This document shows positions 46,501 through 53,409 of a stretch of DNA of 64,000 nucleotides, piece after piece. Numbering within the stretch: the first letter of the stretch is position 1; every line of letters starts with the position of its first letter. The stretch comes from Dromiciops gliroides (taxonomy: Eukaryota > Chordata > Mammalia > Microbiotheria > Microbiotheriidae). A model generated the notes under the pieces. The model had not been told where the DNA came from. It made no database searches and saw only the letters and a list, made by a program, of their open reading frames with translations. Both the position numbers and the translations under genes were made by a program. The DNA is taken from NCBI RefSeq assembly GCF_019393635.1, contig NC_057862.1:262336441-262400440 (forward strand), read 5' to 3'.

Positions 46501-49500
46501 GTCAGGAAGTGACGCGGGCTAGTGGGAGGAGGAAGGAAGAGACTGGCGCTTTTTCCTTTGGACTCTGGTGGAGAGCGGAGCTAGAAATGTGCTCTCCCTT
46601 TAATAGATAGGAATCTAGGCCTTTTTCTCTCTCTTTACCAAATTCTTATTCTCCTTAATAAATGCTTAAAAGTTTAACTCTTGCTAAAGCTTATAATTTA
46701 TTGGCGACCACTCATTAGATATTTTAGACAGTTTAGCTAGAATTTTAGCCCTTAACAATTTGAACTCAGGTCTTTCTGAATCCAGGGCCGGTGCTCTATC
46801 CACTGCACCACCTAGCTGCTCCCATCATATGTCTTTATTTCAAATCCAAACCTATAAATCTCTCAACTTTCAAAAGAACTCTTAATATTCACTCTCCATA
46901 AAGAAACCTAGATTGTGCTCTAAAATTGAATTGACAGATGAATTAAAATGTTCTGAAAGATACAAATATTAGCCAAAGAAAGGAATCACACATTCTGACC
47001 TTTGGAAGCTAACAGGACTATGTCCATTATGTGTGCTCATAAAAGAAACCTCAAGGAACTTAATCATTAACATAATTAGCCAGATCAATTTATATCTAGA
47101 GCTGGAAGGGACCTCAAAGGTTGTGTAATCCATCTCCCTCATTTTACAGAAGAAACTAATGTCCAGAGAGGTTAAGTGCCTTGTACTCAGTCACACAAGT
47201 GAGTATACTTTGAATTTAGGTCCTGTGACTCCAGAATCAGTACTTTTCCCACTATTATTCTAAAAGCTGAATTCAGATATTTAAAATGCTCAATTATTTT
47301 AATATGATTAACCTTTAGTATTAATAATTTCAAAAATAAAACATCACTTCTTAACTTCCTAATTATATTAGGAAATATGCCACTATAAAAAAGTGAATTA
47401 AAGTTTACTTTAATTTTTGTGATGTACAAACTTATCTTAATAACCTGTTTGGTTCAGTAATTTTCAATAGGCATTACAAAATACTTGTGAAATTCTACTT
47501 TACCATCTAAAATGGCTTATTATTTATTTGCCAAAGTAACTAAAAAAAAAAATTTTTAGAGCTATTTGTAGATAACTACCCATAAAAAAAAAAAGATAAA
47601 AGATATGTTAGGTAGGAACTTGTGACCATCACTCTCTACCAGGGTCACTAACCTGCCTGACCACATGGGTTTGAAGCCCGCTTTTCTGTGAAATGTGACA
47701 AGGCCATCCCTGGGTCTTGATAGGCCCAAGGGGACTAAGGTTCAAGCTTTGCCTCCAATGATAACAGTTTTCTGATCACCTAAAGGCATAAAAAGGACAC
47801 ACCTATGTAGGCTCAGGGCTCACTGAACTTGGTAGATGTTCCCAAACCACATGTTTCTGTATGTTCTGGAGCATCCTTGTTGAATACTCTTCTTATATTA
47901 CAGTTAAGTAAACCTTATTTTGTTCACTGCTGAATAACCTATGAGTGCCTCATTTAATTTCAACATCAAACCTAAACCAACAAGGTACTGGCCTATTTCA
48001 GGGCTACCCCTAACAGGAACTATTGCTTGCTTCCTGTGCTAGTTATCATATACCCTATACACATTTAATCAGTTATGCAAATAAATATAAAATGTACCTC
48101 CCATCAAGTGCTGTCACTACTGAAGGCTCCAAATGAATAGCAATAATATAAAAAAATTGAGAAGAGATAGGAAAGCATATTAGAAAAAGGTATAATGAAA
48201 AGGGTAGGAGGTAAGATTTCATTTTGAAAAACCAAAAATACTATTAGGAAATGGGCTAGAGTAAATAATATAGAGTTTAGTGATTTAAAAATTATATTCT
48301 AATATCTACACAACAGCAGCACTTATGGTAGGCCTATGTACTTTCTGGGAATTACTAAATTAGTACTTCCAACCCTGTCAGTATTGTTTAATTTCTTATG
48401 ATTTCATTAATATCAGAGAATTTTTGGTGAGGAAACCCCCTGTATCAACATAAACTCAATTGCACCGAAACTTACAGTCTTACAAAGTTAAAGTTAAATG
48501 ACTTGCCTAGGGTTGCACAGGCATGTGTTGTAGGTGTCAGAGGCTTGAAATCTACCTGTTTAGCTGGTACTCTATCCCACATGCTACATTCACTTCCTAC
48601 TCACCAAATCCCTATCTACCAAGATGAGAAACTATAAATGGAATGTTTTAACCCTTTCATTTTTGGAATGGGGGGGTGGGTCCCATGGGGGCACACACCT
48701 CGATGCTTTGATTGTTAACTATCCTTTCTAGCTTACTAGCTCAGGCAGGCTTGAGGGCCATTTCATTTCATGCCTTACTCCAAGGTTATCTCCTCACCCC
48801 TTGGTCTTGCCTTAGCACAGGTATCCTCCATATCCCACCTCTATGTCTCCTGTTCTGAAATAACTATTAGATCAACTTTCCCAGATCTTAAGAATTCACT
48901 TGCCACTTTCTGAAGCATATATCCAACTAATTCTCCACTCCCCCCAACTTTACTTTTCTTTCTTTCACAGAGATTGTGTGTGTGTGTGTTTGAAAACTAG
49001 AGATTAAGTCATTATTTCTTCCTCCCTGAGATGGTAACCATTATAGTCTTAATAATAAACTCACTGGAGAGCTGTCCAATTAAAATGAAAGTATTATATC
49101 TGGGCTAAAATAACTTTAGAGATTATAACCTCTCAAAACTAGATTGGGGACAATAGGTGCTCAAGGAAAACCAAGAAAAATATTTTAATTTCTCTTCTTC
49201 ATAGTTAGAAAGACAAGAATGTGATTTATTTGTATGCCTTCCTTTCTAATCTTCTGTCTTCTAAATGCCATAAAGGAATTATATTAAGCTACAGTTAGAT
49301 AGGAATAGGGTGTGGACCTGTAGTTTCATTGGCTCTGAGGTCAACTTTCAAATCACAGAAACATACTGTTTAAGAGTAAAATAAAAGCATTTATACATCT
49401 AGTGTACAAAGATATGGAGAGAGTGGTATGATAAAAAAGCATTGGCTCCAGAGTTAGAGAAACCTGGTTAAAATCCCACTTCTGCTCCTAACTACCTGTG

Positions 49501-50971
49501 TTGTTGTTTGGTTGTGGGGGGATTCTTCTTGACCCTATTTAGTTGGGGTTTTTTTTGGCAAAGATACTGTAGTGGTTTGCCATTTCTTTCTCCAGCTCAT
49601 TTTAGCAGATGAGGAAACTGAGGCAAACAGAATTACATGACTTGCCCATGGTTATACAGCCACTAATGTCTTGAGACCAAATTTGAAGCCAGTCATTCCT
49701 GATTCCAGGCCCAACACTATCCAGTGCATCACCTAGCTGCCTTTACTACCTATGTAATCTCAAGTAAATCACTTACTTAAACTTGGGCCTTAGTGGCTTC
49801 AACTGTAAAAGAAGGGGATTGGACTAGATAGCCTCCAAAATCCCTTTCAGCTCTAAAGCAAAGATCTTATGATGTCTCTGCTAAAACAGGTTATCTATCA
49901 GTTTCAACTACCCATTTTAAGCATGCAGTCTGACATAAGCAGCTAGGTGGGTGGGGCAGTAAGCAGAGAGTTGCATCTGCTGTTCAGACCTGAGGTCAAA
50001 TCCAGCCTGAGACACTAGCAGTGTGACCCTAGTTAAGTTACTACCCCTGCCTCAGTTTCCTTATCTGCAAAATAGGGCTGTTGTGAGGGTAAAAATAAGA
50101 AAATATTGGTAAAGTGCTTTAACGCTATAGAAATACTAGCTACTCATACCCTTTTAAAAATTTCTAAAATGATCTCCAGTACCGAAAAGAAGCGTTACGA
50201 GTCAGGTAAACGAGTCAAGAGAGTCAATGTAATTTCTCGGACGATGTGAACCAAAGTATCCAGATAATCAAGACTAGAGTGACGCGTGGGCTTGAGCTGT
50301 CAAGATAACCCCTCAATTCTATACTTTCTTTTGCAGGGAGAGAAAGACACGGTTTAAGGAGCACTAGGCTGAAGGCCCTGGAGCCCACGAAGCAGTTTTT
50401 GCCACCACTTCAGGCGCCTCCTCGGTTTCAGGCTTCTTGGCTCAGATAATGAAAGGGTGGTTCATGGCCGTTACCTATGGACAAGAGAAATCCTGAGGGC
50501 GTGGGCAGAGGGACAGGCCCAAGAACCAGAGCACTGGACCTCTTCCCCAGAAGGCTTCCAGCCTTCTCTCCCGCGGGGCCCCCGACGTCGTCCCCGCCCC
50601 GGCTCCAGGTTCCTCTCCCCACCTCCACTCCACAGAGACGCCTTTCAGCCCACAACGGGTCGGGGGCCGGGAAGGTCTCGCTAGAGGCCACATCTCTCAG
50701 GAGTCGGGAAGCCATGGCCTCGGGGCCCGCCCTTTGGTAAGGGTGAGGCTGCGGCGGCCGTTAGGTGAGGAGAAAAGACCAGGGCGCACGGGACCAGAGC
50801 CAAGGCCTAGCGAGGCGGAGGAGGGCCACCCCCCACCCCCACCCCCTCCACCCCACGCCACCTCGGGGCGGCCCTACATCTCACAGTCGGACCCCACAGG
50901 GCTGAGAAAACCCAACCCGGCCAGCCCAGTCCTCCGCCCCCGCTCCCGCCTCCCAGGCGGCAACTCACCAT
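30487..50971 (-). CDS. GMFB: GMFB, glia maturation factor beta (complete, 7 coding exons)
   Basis: GMFB is a cytosolic ADF-homology protein that binds the Arp2/3 complex, promotes debranching of actin and blocks new branches. Coding exons in order are 50969-50971, 40037-40133, 38595-38644, 37564-37613, 36736-36818, 32850-32923 and 30487-30558. They sum to 429 nt, 142 codons plus stop, the usual family length. Recognisable blocks are [20 protein letters not shown] (residues 2-21), [19 protein letters not shown] (within exon 5), [19 protein letters not shown] and the C terminus ending GFFH. All introns are GT-AG except intron 4, which has U12-type AT-AC ends. Residues 49 (His) and 135 (Cys) differ from the Leu and Arg I recall in human. 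The paralog GMFG is excluded by the close match to GMFB. The frame is open throughout, so this is a working gene and not a pseudogene. Confidence 0.97.
30921..31267. mobile_element. hAT-like MITE carrying a SINE in its left end
   Basis: The 12-bp inverted termini GCTTCTTAAACT (31098-31109) and AGTTTAAGAAGC (31252-31263) bound a short element with GGGGTTGTGACCCCAATATGG and GGGGGTCACGAAAAAATTGG. The left end is split by the SINE at 30936-31089. No transposase is present. Confidence 0.55.
30936..31089 (-). mobile_element. short tRNA-derived SINE, 15-bp TSD
   Basis: Antisense copy between AGATCCTCGCTTCTT (30921-30935 and 31090-31104), perfect. Inserted in the terminal repeat of a hAT-like MITE inside GMFB intron 6. 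Confidence 0.9.
31997..32141 (-). mobile_element. short tRNA-derived SINE
   Basis: Antisense: GTGGGGTAATGAGGGTTAAG to CACCTAGCTTCCCC. Duplication GGCATATTCTCTT versus GGCATACTCTCTT (31984-31996 and 32142-32154) has one mismatch. Confidence 0.87.
32185..32610 (-). mobile_element. L1 fragments, antisense
   Basis: CATTTCTTATAGCACAATAATATTCC, CATTCCCCAATTGATGGC and ACAAAGAGTTGCTATAAATA (to about 32345) are the L1 3' end. The pyrimidine-rich 32350-32610 (CCAATCTGCCCTCCCTTC, GAGTGTGTATGTTGTTCCC) resembles the L1 5' region, so the middle is deleted. GCTTGTCATTTCTT flanks a T-run at 32155-32197. Confidence 0.6.
32681..32841 (+). mobile_element. short tRNA-derived SINE at the GMFB exon 6 donor
   Basis: Sense copy: G-run, GGGCAGCTAGGTGGCACAG head, A-tail rich in GAAAG. 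The duplication AATGATACCTTGG (32668-32680 and 32842-32854) is perfect. Its right copy spans the GMFB exon 6 end, so the insertion point is within 8 bp of the splice site and the left copy is a spare 5' splice site. It lies antisense to GMFB. Confidence 0.93.
32850..32923 (-). CDS. GMFB: GMFB coding exon 6
   Basis: 74 bp encoding the end of Gly95 and [17 protein letters not shown] through LTK. The acceptor is CTACAAG. The donor GTATCA (32849-32844) lacks the usual G at +5. A SINE lies 8 bp beyond the boundary, and its target duplication covers the splice site, so a second copy of CCAAG/GTATCATT is present at 32680-32668. Confidence 0.95.
33200..33465 (-). repeat. MIR-type CORE-SINE, nearly full length
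   Basis: Antisense: TGACCCTTACAACTCTGTGAG, TTACAGATAAGGAAACTG, GAGTGACTTCTCCAAGGTCAC, GGATTCTAACGTAGGTC and TTCCATTACACCATACTAC in order. Confidence 0.75.
33466..34194. other. GMFB intron 5, unassigned
   Basis: No feature was recognised in this mixed-composition stretch. Confidence 0.4.
34195..34355 (-). repeat. CORE-SINE
   Basis: GAAATGACTTGCCAATGGTGACAC, GGCTTGAATCCAAGTACTTCTGG and CTATGCCTTACACCATGCTGCC in antisense order. Confidence 0.7.
34546..34687 (-). mobile_element. short tRNA-derived SINE, 5' truncated, 15-bp TSD
   Basis: Antisense copy with a (GTT)n tail; it stops at GGTGCTCTATCCA without the CTAGCTGCCCC head. The duplication CCAGACTAGATTTTT (34531-34545 and 34688-34702) is perfect, so truncation happened at insertion. 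Confidence 0.9.
35196..35254 (+). repeat. GA-rich simple repeat
   Basis: GGGAGA units running into (GA)n, similar to 15517-15597. Confidence 0.95.
35481..36140. other. GMFB intron 5, AT-rich, nothing recognised
   Basis: No repeat family or exon was found. Confidence 0.4.
36159..36295 (+). mobile_element. short tRNA-derived SINE, A-rich TSD
   Basis: GGGCTAGGTGGTATAGTGG head. AAAAAAAGCCCCCCTG occurs on both sides (ending 36158 and 36312). The head lacks the initial GGGGCA. Confidence 0.87.
36736..36818 (-). CDS. GMFB: GMFB coding exon 5
   Basis: 83 bp. The first base completes Arg67, then 27 codons run from [15 protein letters not shown] to FIFSSPV, and the last base G starts Gly95. The 5' boundary follows an AC dinucleotide (36820-36819), the 3' end of a U12 intron. 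The donor at the other end is a normal GTAAGTATG. Confidence 0.96.
36819..36839 (-). promoter_or_regulatory. U12-type branch site and AC acceptor of GMFB intron 4
   Basis: The minus strand shows TTTCCTTAAC at 36839-36830, the U12 branch consensus, then 9 bases and the terminal AC at 36820-36819. The branch-to-acceptor distance of about 12 bases is typical of the minor spliceosome, and there is no long polypyrimidine tract. Confidence 0.9.
36887..37031 (-). mobile_element. short tRNA-derived SINE in the U12 intron
   Basis: Antisense copy with duplication TAAGAATATTTTTT at about 36870 and 37032. Same orientation as GMFB, inside intron 4, about 50 bp from the branch site. Confidence 0.88.
37118..37275 (-). 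mobile_element. second short tRNA-derived SINE in the U12 intron
   Basis: Antisense copy: GGGGCAATGAGGGTTAAG to CCACCTAGCTGCCCC. Duplication CTACATTATT at 37108-37117 and 37276-37285. Confidence 0.87.
37422..37514 (+). repeat. (AC)n(TC)n microsatellite
   Basis: About 30 AC units followed by about 15 CT units. It lies in GMFB intron 4, about 50 bp from the AT-AC donor, and is likely to vary in length between individuals. Confidence 0.95.
37555..37563 (-). promoter_or_regulatory. U12-type 5' splice site of GMFB intron 4
   Basis: Immediately after the exon 4 end CCTCG the minus strand reads ATATCCTTT, an exact match to the AT-AC class U12 donor consensus. No GT donor fits the reading frame here. 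Confidence 0.9.
37564..37613 (-). CDS. GMFB: GMFB coding exon 4
   Basis: 50 bp encoding [16 protein letters not shown] and the first two bases (CG) of Arg67. The acceptor is TTGCCAG. There is no GT at the 3' boundary: the exon is followed by ATATCCTTT, a U12 AT-AC donor. Exon 5 supplies the C that completes CGC. Confidence 0.95.
38085..38215 (+). repeat. old MIR-type fragment
   Basis: GGCCTTGGAGTCAGGAAGACCC, then AATAGCTCTGTAACCCTG, in sense order. Confidence 0.5.
38595..38644 (-). CDS. GMFB: GMFB coding exon 3
   Basis: 50 bp, too short to appear as an open frame. It encodes the end of Met34 and [16 protein letters not shown]. The acceptor is TATTATAG and the donor GTTTGT. The third-from-last codon is CAT (His49), where I recall Leu in human and mouse. 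Confidence 0.95.
38646..40036. other. GMFB intron 2, AT-rich, nothing recognised
   Basis: Free of young SINEs and without recognisable LINE sequence. Confidence 0.45.
40037..40133 (-). CDS. GMFB: GMFB coding exon 2
   Basis: 97 bp encoding residues 2-33 plus the first base of codon 34. The acceptor CCCAG lies immediately right and the donor GTAAGC at 40036-40031. The peptide runs from [15 protein letters not shown] to KETNNAAII. The last base A joins TG of exon 3 to make Met34. Confidence 0.96.
40140..40764. other. start of GMFB intron 1, nothing recognised
   Basis: A short CACACA run at 40146-40162 lies next to the exon 2 acceptor. The rest is unassigned. Confidence 0.4.
40765..40945 (-). 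repeat. MIR-type CORE-SINE
   Basis: TTTTGCAGAGGAGGAAACTGAG, GCCCAAGGTCACCCAAATAG and ATCCAGGTCCACCAAGTCC in antisense order. Confidence 0.7.
41520..41735 (-). repeat. MIR-type CORE-SINE
   Basis: GTTTGTAAAGCACTTTACAAAT, TTTTACAGATAAAGGAACTGAAG, CCAAGGCCACACAG and GAACTTAGGTCTTCCTGGC in antisense order. Confidence 0.8.
41830..42015 (+). other. unassigned open stretch of about 60 codons
   Basis: From the Met at about 41839 the frame gives [20 protein letters not shown], then a Lys/His-rich tail ending FAKRPQ-stop. The upstream part of the open frame is MIR sequence, so only this part could be meaningful. It resembles no family I can name and may be an old retroposed or transposon fragment, or chance. 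Confidence 0.15.
42016..42733. other. GMFB intron 1, AT-rich, nothing recognised
   Basis: No feature could be supported. Confidence 0.4.
42748..42885 (+). mobile_element. short tRNA-derived SINE, 14-bp TSD
   Basis: GTGGCTAGGTGGCGCAGTGG head. The TTGACACTT unit is missing (CAGACACTTACTAG). Duplication GACTAATCATCTTG / GAGTAATCATCTTG. Confidence 0.87.
43055..43178 (+). mobile_element. L1 3' end
   Basis: TTACATAACTGCACATGTACAAC, GGGAAGGAGGGATAGAATTTGG and CTTTAAATAAAATGTTTATTATTA. Confidence 0.7.
43356..43490 (-). mobile_element. short tRNA-derived SINE, 5' truncated, stacked pair
   Basis: Antisense copy ending CACTGTACCACCC without the head. AATTATTACTTT flanks it (43344-43355 and 43491-43502). 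Confidence 0.87.
43503..43647 (-). mobile_element. short tRNA-derived SINE, second of the stacked pair
   Basis: Antisense complete copy. AATTATTACTT occurs a third time at 43648-43658, so two SINEs share one target site. Confidence 0.88.
43690..43795 (+). mobile_element. L1-type 3' terminus
   Basis: GAAGCTAGAAATCTTATAAAAACAAATGTTG, then GTAACTGGAAAATATAAAAT, is the same terminus as at 63410-63515. Confidence 0.6.
43796..44484. other. GMFB intron 1, unassigned
   Basis: A weak MIR-like trace (GAATCATAATGACAGAATTTCAAG) lies near 44250-44340. The rest is unrecognised. Confidence 0.4.
44485..45110. mobile_element. possible hAT-type DNA transposon remnant
   Basis: CAGAGGTCTCCAATCTTTTT at 44485 resembles a hAT terminal repeat. 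It is split by a SINE at TCCAATCT and continues with AT-rich DNA to about 45110. No right terminus was identified, so the call is tentative. Confidence 0.3.
44509..44678 (-). mobile_element. short tRNA-derived SINE, 15-bp TSD
   Basis: Antisense copy with two T-runs and a G-run before GGGCAATGAAGGTTAAG, head CACCTAGCTGCCCC. TCCAATCTTTTTTTT occurs on both sides (about 44493 and 44679). Confidence 0.85.
45540..45865 (+). mobile_element. L1 3' region
   Basis: CATTAATTGGGAAATGAATGGCTG, AGTAAGCAGAACCAAGAGAATAT and TACAGAGTGGAAAATGAATACC in sense. Confidence 0.65.
46334..46821 (-). mobile_element. short tRNA-derived SINE split by a solo LTR
   Basis: Left part 46334-46411 (GGGGCAATGAGAGTTAAG to GGCTGGATTT), right part from 46758 (ATTTGAACTCAGG to CACCTAGCTGCT). 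Outer flanks share CCATCATATGTCTTT (46318 on and 46822 on). The LTR fills the gap. Confidence 0.88.
46412..46757 (+). mobile_element. solo LTR of an endogenous retrovirus, 4-bp TSD
   Basis: 346 bp beginning TGTAACGATTGG and ending CCCTTAACA (TG...CA). ATTT is duplicated on both sides (46408-46411 and 46758-46761). A poly(A) signal AATAAA lies near 46660. A 4-bp duplication is usual for gammaretrovirus-like (ERV1) elements. No internal region remains, so this is recombination residue. Confidence 0.8.
47095..47270 (-). repeat. MIR-type CORE-SINE
   Basis: TAGAGCTGGAAGGGACCTCAAAGG, TTTTACAGAAGAAACT, GAGGTTAAGTGCCTTG and CCTGTGACTCCAG in antisense order. Confidence 0.8.
47606..48015 (+). mobile_element. 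solo LTR with 7-bp inverted termini
   Basis: About 410 bp beginning TGTTAGG and ending CCTAACA, a perfect short inverted repeat. A TATA-like CATAAAAAGGA lies at about 47786 and a poly(A)-like AGTAAACC region follows. The host duplication is not clear, so the copy may be old or the boundary slightly off. Confidence 0.65.
48016..48483. other. GMFB intron 1, nothing recognised
   Basis: AT-rich, unassigned. Confidence 0.4.
48484..48590 (-). repeat. CORE-SINE fragment
   Basis: GTTAAATGACTTGCCTAGGGTTGCACAGG, then GTACTCTATCCCACATGC. Confidence 0.65.
48591..49434. other. GMFB intron 1, nothing recognised
   Basis: A short GT run lies at 48976-48990. No gene or repeat was supported. Confidence 0.4.
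49435..49885 (+). repeat. CORE-SINE (sense) split by an antisense CORE-SINE
   Basis: Sense halves: GCTCCAGAGTTAGAGAAACC at the left, then AAATCACTTACTTAAACTTGGGCC and GGATTGGACTAGATAGCCTCC at the right. Between them (about 49498-49742) lies an antisense Mar1-like CORE-SINE (GGTTTGCCATTTCTTTCTCC, CACCTAGCTGCC), flanked by ACTACCTGTG and ACTACCTATG. Confidence 0.75.
49940..50150 (+). repeat. MIR-type CORE-SINE, full length
   Basis: GCAGCTAGGTGGGTGG, AGTGTGACCCTAGTTAAG, CTCAGTTTCCTTATCTGC and GGTAAAGTGCTTTAACGC in sense order. Confidence 0.8.
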
Positions 50972-51150
50972 TTTCCTTCCGGCAGGCCACCACCCCGGCT
51001 GAGCCTTCCCTAGGGCCCTTTCAAGAATAGAATCACTACCGCCTTCCTTCCGGCACCGGGAGATGCGGGCCAGATACCCCCATCCAATCAGCGAGCGGGA
51101 ACTGGGCGGAGCCTGAGGTGGATGGCGAGACGGCGTGCGGTACTGCTCAA
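50470..51150 (-). promoter_or_regulatory. GMFB CpG-island promoter and start of intron 1
   Basis: A GC- and CpG-rich block around the GMFB start codon. Upstream of the ATG are two ETS-like CCGGAAG sites (around 50977 and 51047), a CCAAT box (51084-51088, CCAATCAGCG) and a GC-box-like GGGCGGAGC near 51105. No TATA box is seen. The left half (50470-50960) is the first part of intron 1. Confidence 0.75.
50969..50971 (-). CDS. GMFB: GMFB coding exon 1 (start codon only)
   Basis: The only coding bases of the first exon are ATG, followed directly by donor GTGAGTTG (50968-50961). Exon 2 opens with AGT GAA TCT (Ser-Glu-Ser), giving the known N terminus MSESLVV. The upstream context GGAAAATGG lies in the CpG island. 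Confidence 0.88.
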
Positions 51151-51339
51151 AGTTAACCGATGTGCGATTTCTAACAAGTTACGGGTTTTGGTTTTTTTTT
51201 TGTTGTCTAAATCCAGTATCTCTAAACTTTTTTTTTATCCTGAGCATGCTCAATAGGAAATTTTGGAGTCCATCCCCTTATATGTTTGTATTTATTTATT
51301 TATAAACTATAAAGATGAATGAATTTCTAAAACTAGAGA

Positions 51340-51440
51340 CAACATGGCACAGTGGATGGAAAAAGCCATCCTTGAAGCCAGAAAGACCTGAGGTCAAGTC
51401 CACTTCCGATGCTACTGACTGCGTAACTCTGGGCAAGACA
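51340..51440 (+). repeat. decayed SINE, sense
   Basis: CATGGCACAGTGGATGGAAAAAG, then AGAAAGACCTGAGGTCAAGTCC and TAACTCTGGGCAAG. Confidence 0.6.
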
Positions 51441-52576
51441 CAACCTTTCAGTGCTAGGCTGCTGGGAAGCCTGTACGTTACAGAAAAGGGGCCAATCTGT
51501 ATTGGTAGAGGGAGTTTCCTCACCAGGGAGTTCTATAACAATGAAATCACAGTCCCAGTTCTGTCCCTACTGTCCTCATAGTAACATACATTATACAACT
51601 TTGAAAAATAAAAATTTTTTAAAGGATTAGATAACAATGAATTAATTTTGTAGTCAATGAGAAGTCACTTAAGTTTATTGAGGTAGGAAAATCTGTTCTT
51701 AAGGAAAATCACTTTTTCTAGGATACAGACCAATCAAGTCTGTTGTAATAATGGTAGAAGCAAAGGATGATAAGGGCCTGAATTAAAGTGGGAAGAGGGA
51801 AAGAGTCTGAGTCAATAGCAAGATTTGTTCAGTGGTAGGATATATCTGAACTAGAATAGAGAGTCAAAGATAACTTTGAATTTACAAATATGGAAGCCTA
51901 GAAATATGGTGGTTCCTTTGACAGAAATAGCAAAGTGTGAAAGAGGGAAAGGTTTCAGGGAAATAGAATGAGTTCAGTTTTAGACATGTTGAATTTGATT
52001 GTCACCAGGATATCTTATTTAAAATAGACAATTGTTGTGGGACCAAAGCTCTGGAGATAAGGATTAGATTTATGGATATATAGATTTGTAAGTCATCTGA
52101 ATAGAAATGATAGTTAAACCAATGGGAACTAAATGAGGTTACTAAGAGAGAGTGTGTGTAAAGAAGAGAAGAGGGTCTAGGACAAAATTTTTTGATACAA
52201 CTACTATTAGGGGGTGGATGATGAGGTAGCAAAGGAGACTAAAGAAATGATCAAACTGGTAGCAGAATCTCCAGGAGAGTCATGTCCCAAAAACCCAGAG
52301 AAGAGAGTAGTATCTGGGATGAAAGGAAGTCAAAAGTATCAAATGAAGAAGATGGGGGAAAAGTTTGAAGCCTGTTTAATTTAGCAATTAAGAGTTCGCT
52401 GGTAACTTTGGAGAGAGCATTTTCAATCAAGTGATGAGAATGAAAGCCAAATTAAAAAGAGCTGAGAAATAAGTAAGTGGAGAAGAAATGGAGGAGGCAA
52501 CTATGGATAGCTTTTTTGAGAAAGAAGAGGAAATACATAAAATAGCAGCTTAAGGGAATGGTAAGGTATAGAATAG

Positions 52577-53035
52577 AAGGTTTTCCCCCTTTCCTCCCCC
52601 TTCCCTGAGGTGATAAGCAATCAGATATGGTTTATACATGTGCAATTATGTAAAACATTACCATATTAGTCATTTTGTATAAGAAAACTTGAATAAAAGA
52701 AAAAATGAAAGAAAGTGAAAAATAGCATGCTTCAGTCTGTGTTCAATCAATATCAGTTCTTTCTTTGGATAGCATGCTTTATATCATTAGTCCTTTGGGA
52801 TTATTTTAGATCATTGTATTGCTAAGAATAGTCAAGTCATTCACAATTCTTCATCAAACAATACTGCTGTCACTATGCAGAACCCTGGTTCTGCTCACTT
52901 TACTATATATCATTTCATATAAGTCTTTCCAGGCCTTTCTGAAATCATCCTGCTTGTCATTTCTTATAGCACAATAATATTCCATCACAATCATATACCA
53001 CAGCTCGTTTAGTCATTCCCCAATTGATGGGCATT
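52577..53035 (-). mobile_element. L1 3' end nested in L2
   Basis: GATATGGTTTATACATGTGC, GTCCTTTGGGATTATTTTAGATC, CATTTCTTATAGCACAATAATATTCC and CATTCCCCAATTGATGGGC in antisense. Confidence 0.8.
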
Positions 53036-53049
53036 AGGATAGAGTTTTA

Positions 53050-53223
53050 TTTTTTATTCATTTTTATTTATTATTATTATTTTTTTTAGTGAGGCGGTTG
53101 GGGTTAAGTGACTTGCCCAGGGTCACACAGCTAGTAAGTGTTAAGTGTCTGAGGCCGGATTTGAACTCAGGTACTCCTGACTCCAGGGCTGGTGCTCTAT
53201 CCACTGTGCCACCTAGCTGCCCC
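53050..53223 (-). mobile_element. short tRNA-derived SINE, 14-bp TSD
   Basis: Antisense copy with a TTATTATT-type tail. Duplication AGGATAGAGTTTTA (53036-53049 and 53224-53237), perfect. Confidence 0.9.
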
Positions 53224-53409
53224 AGGATAGAGTTTTAAAGATAGAAAGACTTAGGCATGTTTTGTGGAAAATGATTGATTTAGACTCCCATTTTATTTTG
53301 TTCTGTGGTTAGTATTATTCAGTTAAGTTTGATTCCACAAGGCAGTGATTATTACTGTTGTACTTATCTACTGATATAGTTAGTCTAGTAAATCCACTTG
53401 CTTAATCAA

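Larger units (their letters stand above)
51640..53330 (-). mobile_element. L2 LINE (antisense) split by an L1 and a SINE
   Basis: Left part 51640-52576: GGAAAATCACTTTTTCTAGG, TTCAGTTTTAGACATGTTGAA, AGTTCGCTGGTAACTTTGG. Right part from 53224: GATAGAGTTTTAAAGATAG, AGACTTAGGCATG. The L1 (52577-53035) and SINE (53050-53223) sit between. Confidence 0.75.

Noticed and set aside
50428..51030. Open frames of 72-98 codons around the GMFB island
   Set aside because: Pro/Arg-rich shadows in CpG-island DNA. The only supported coding bases are the ATG at 50971-50969.
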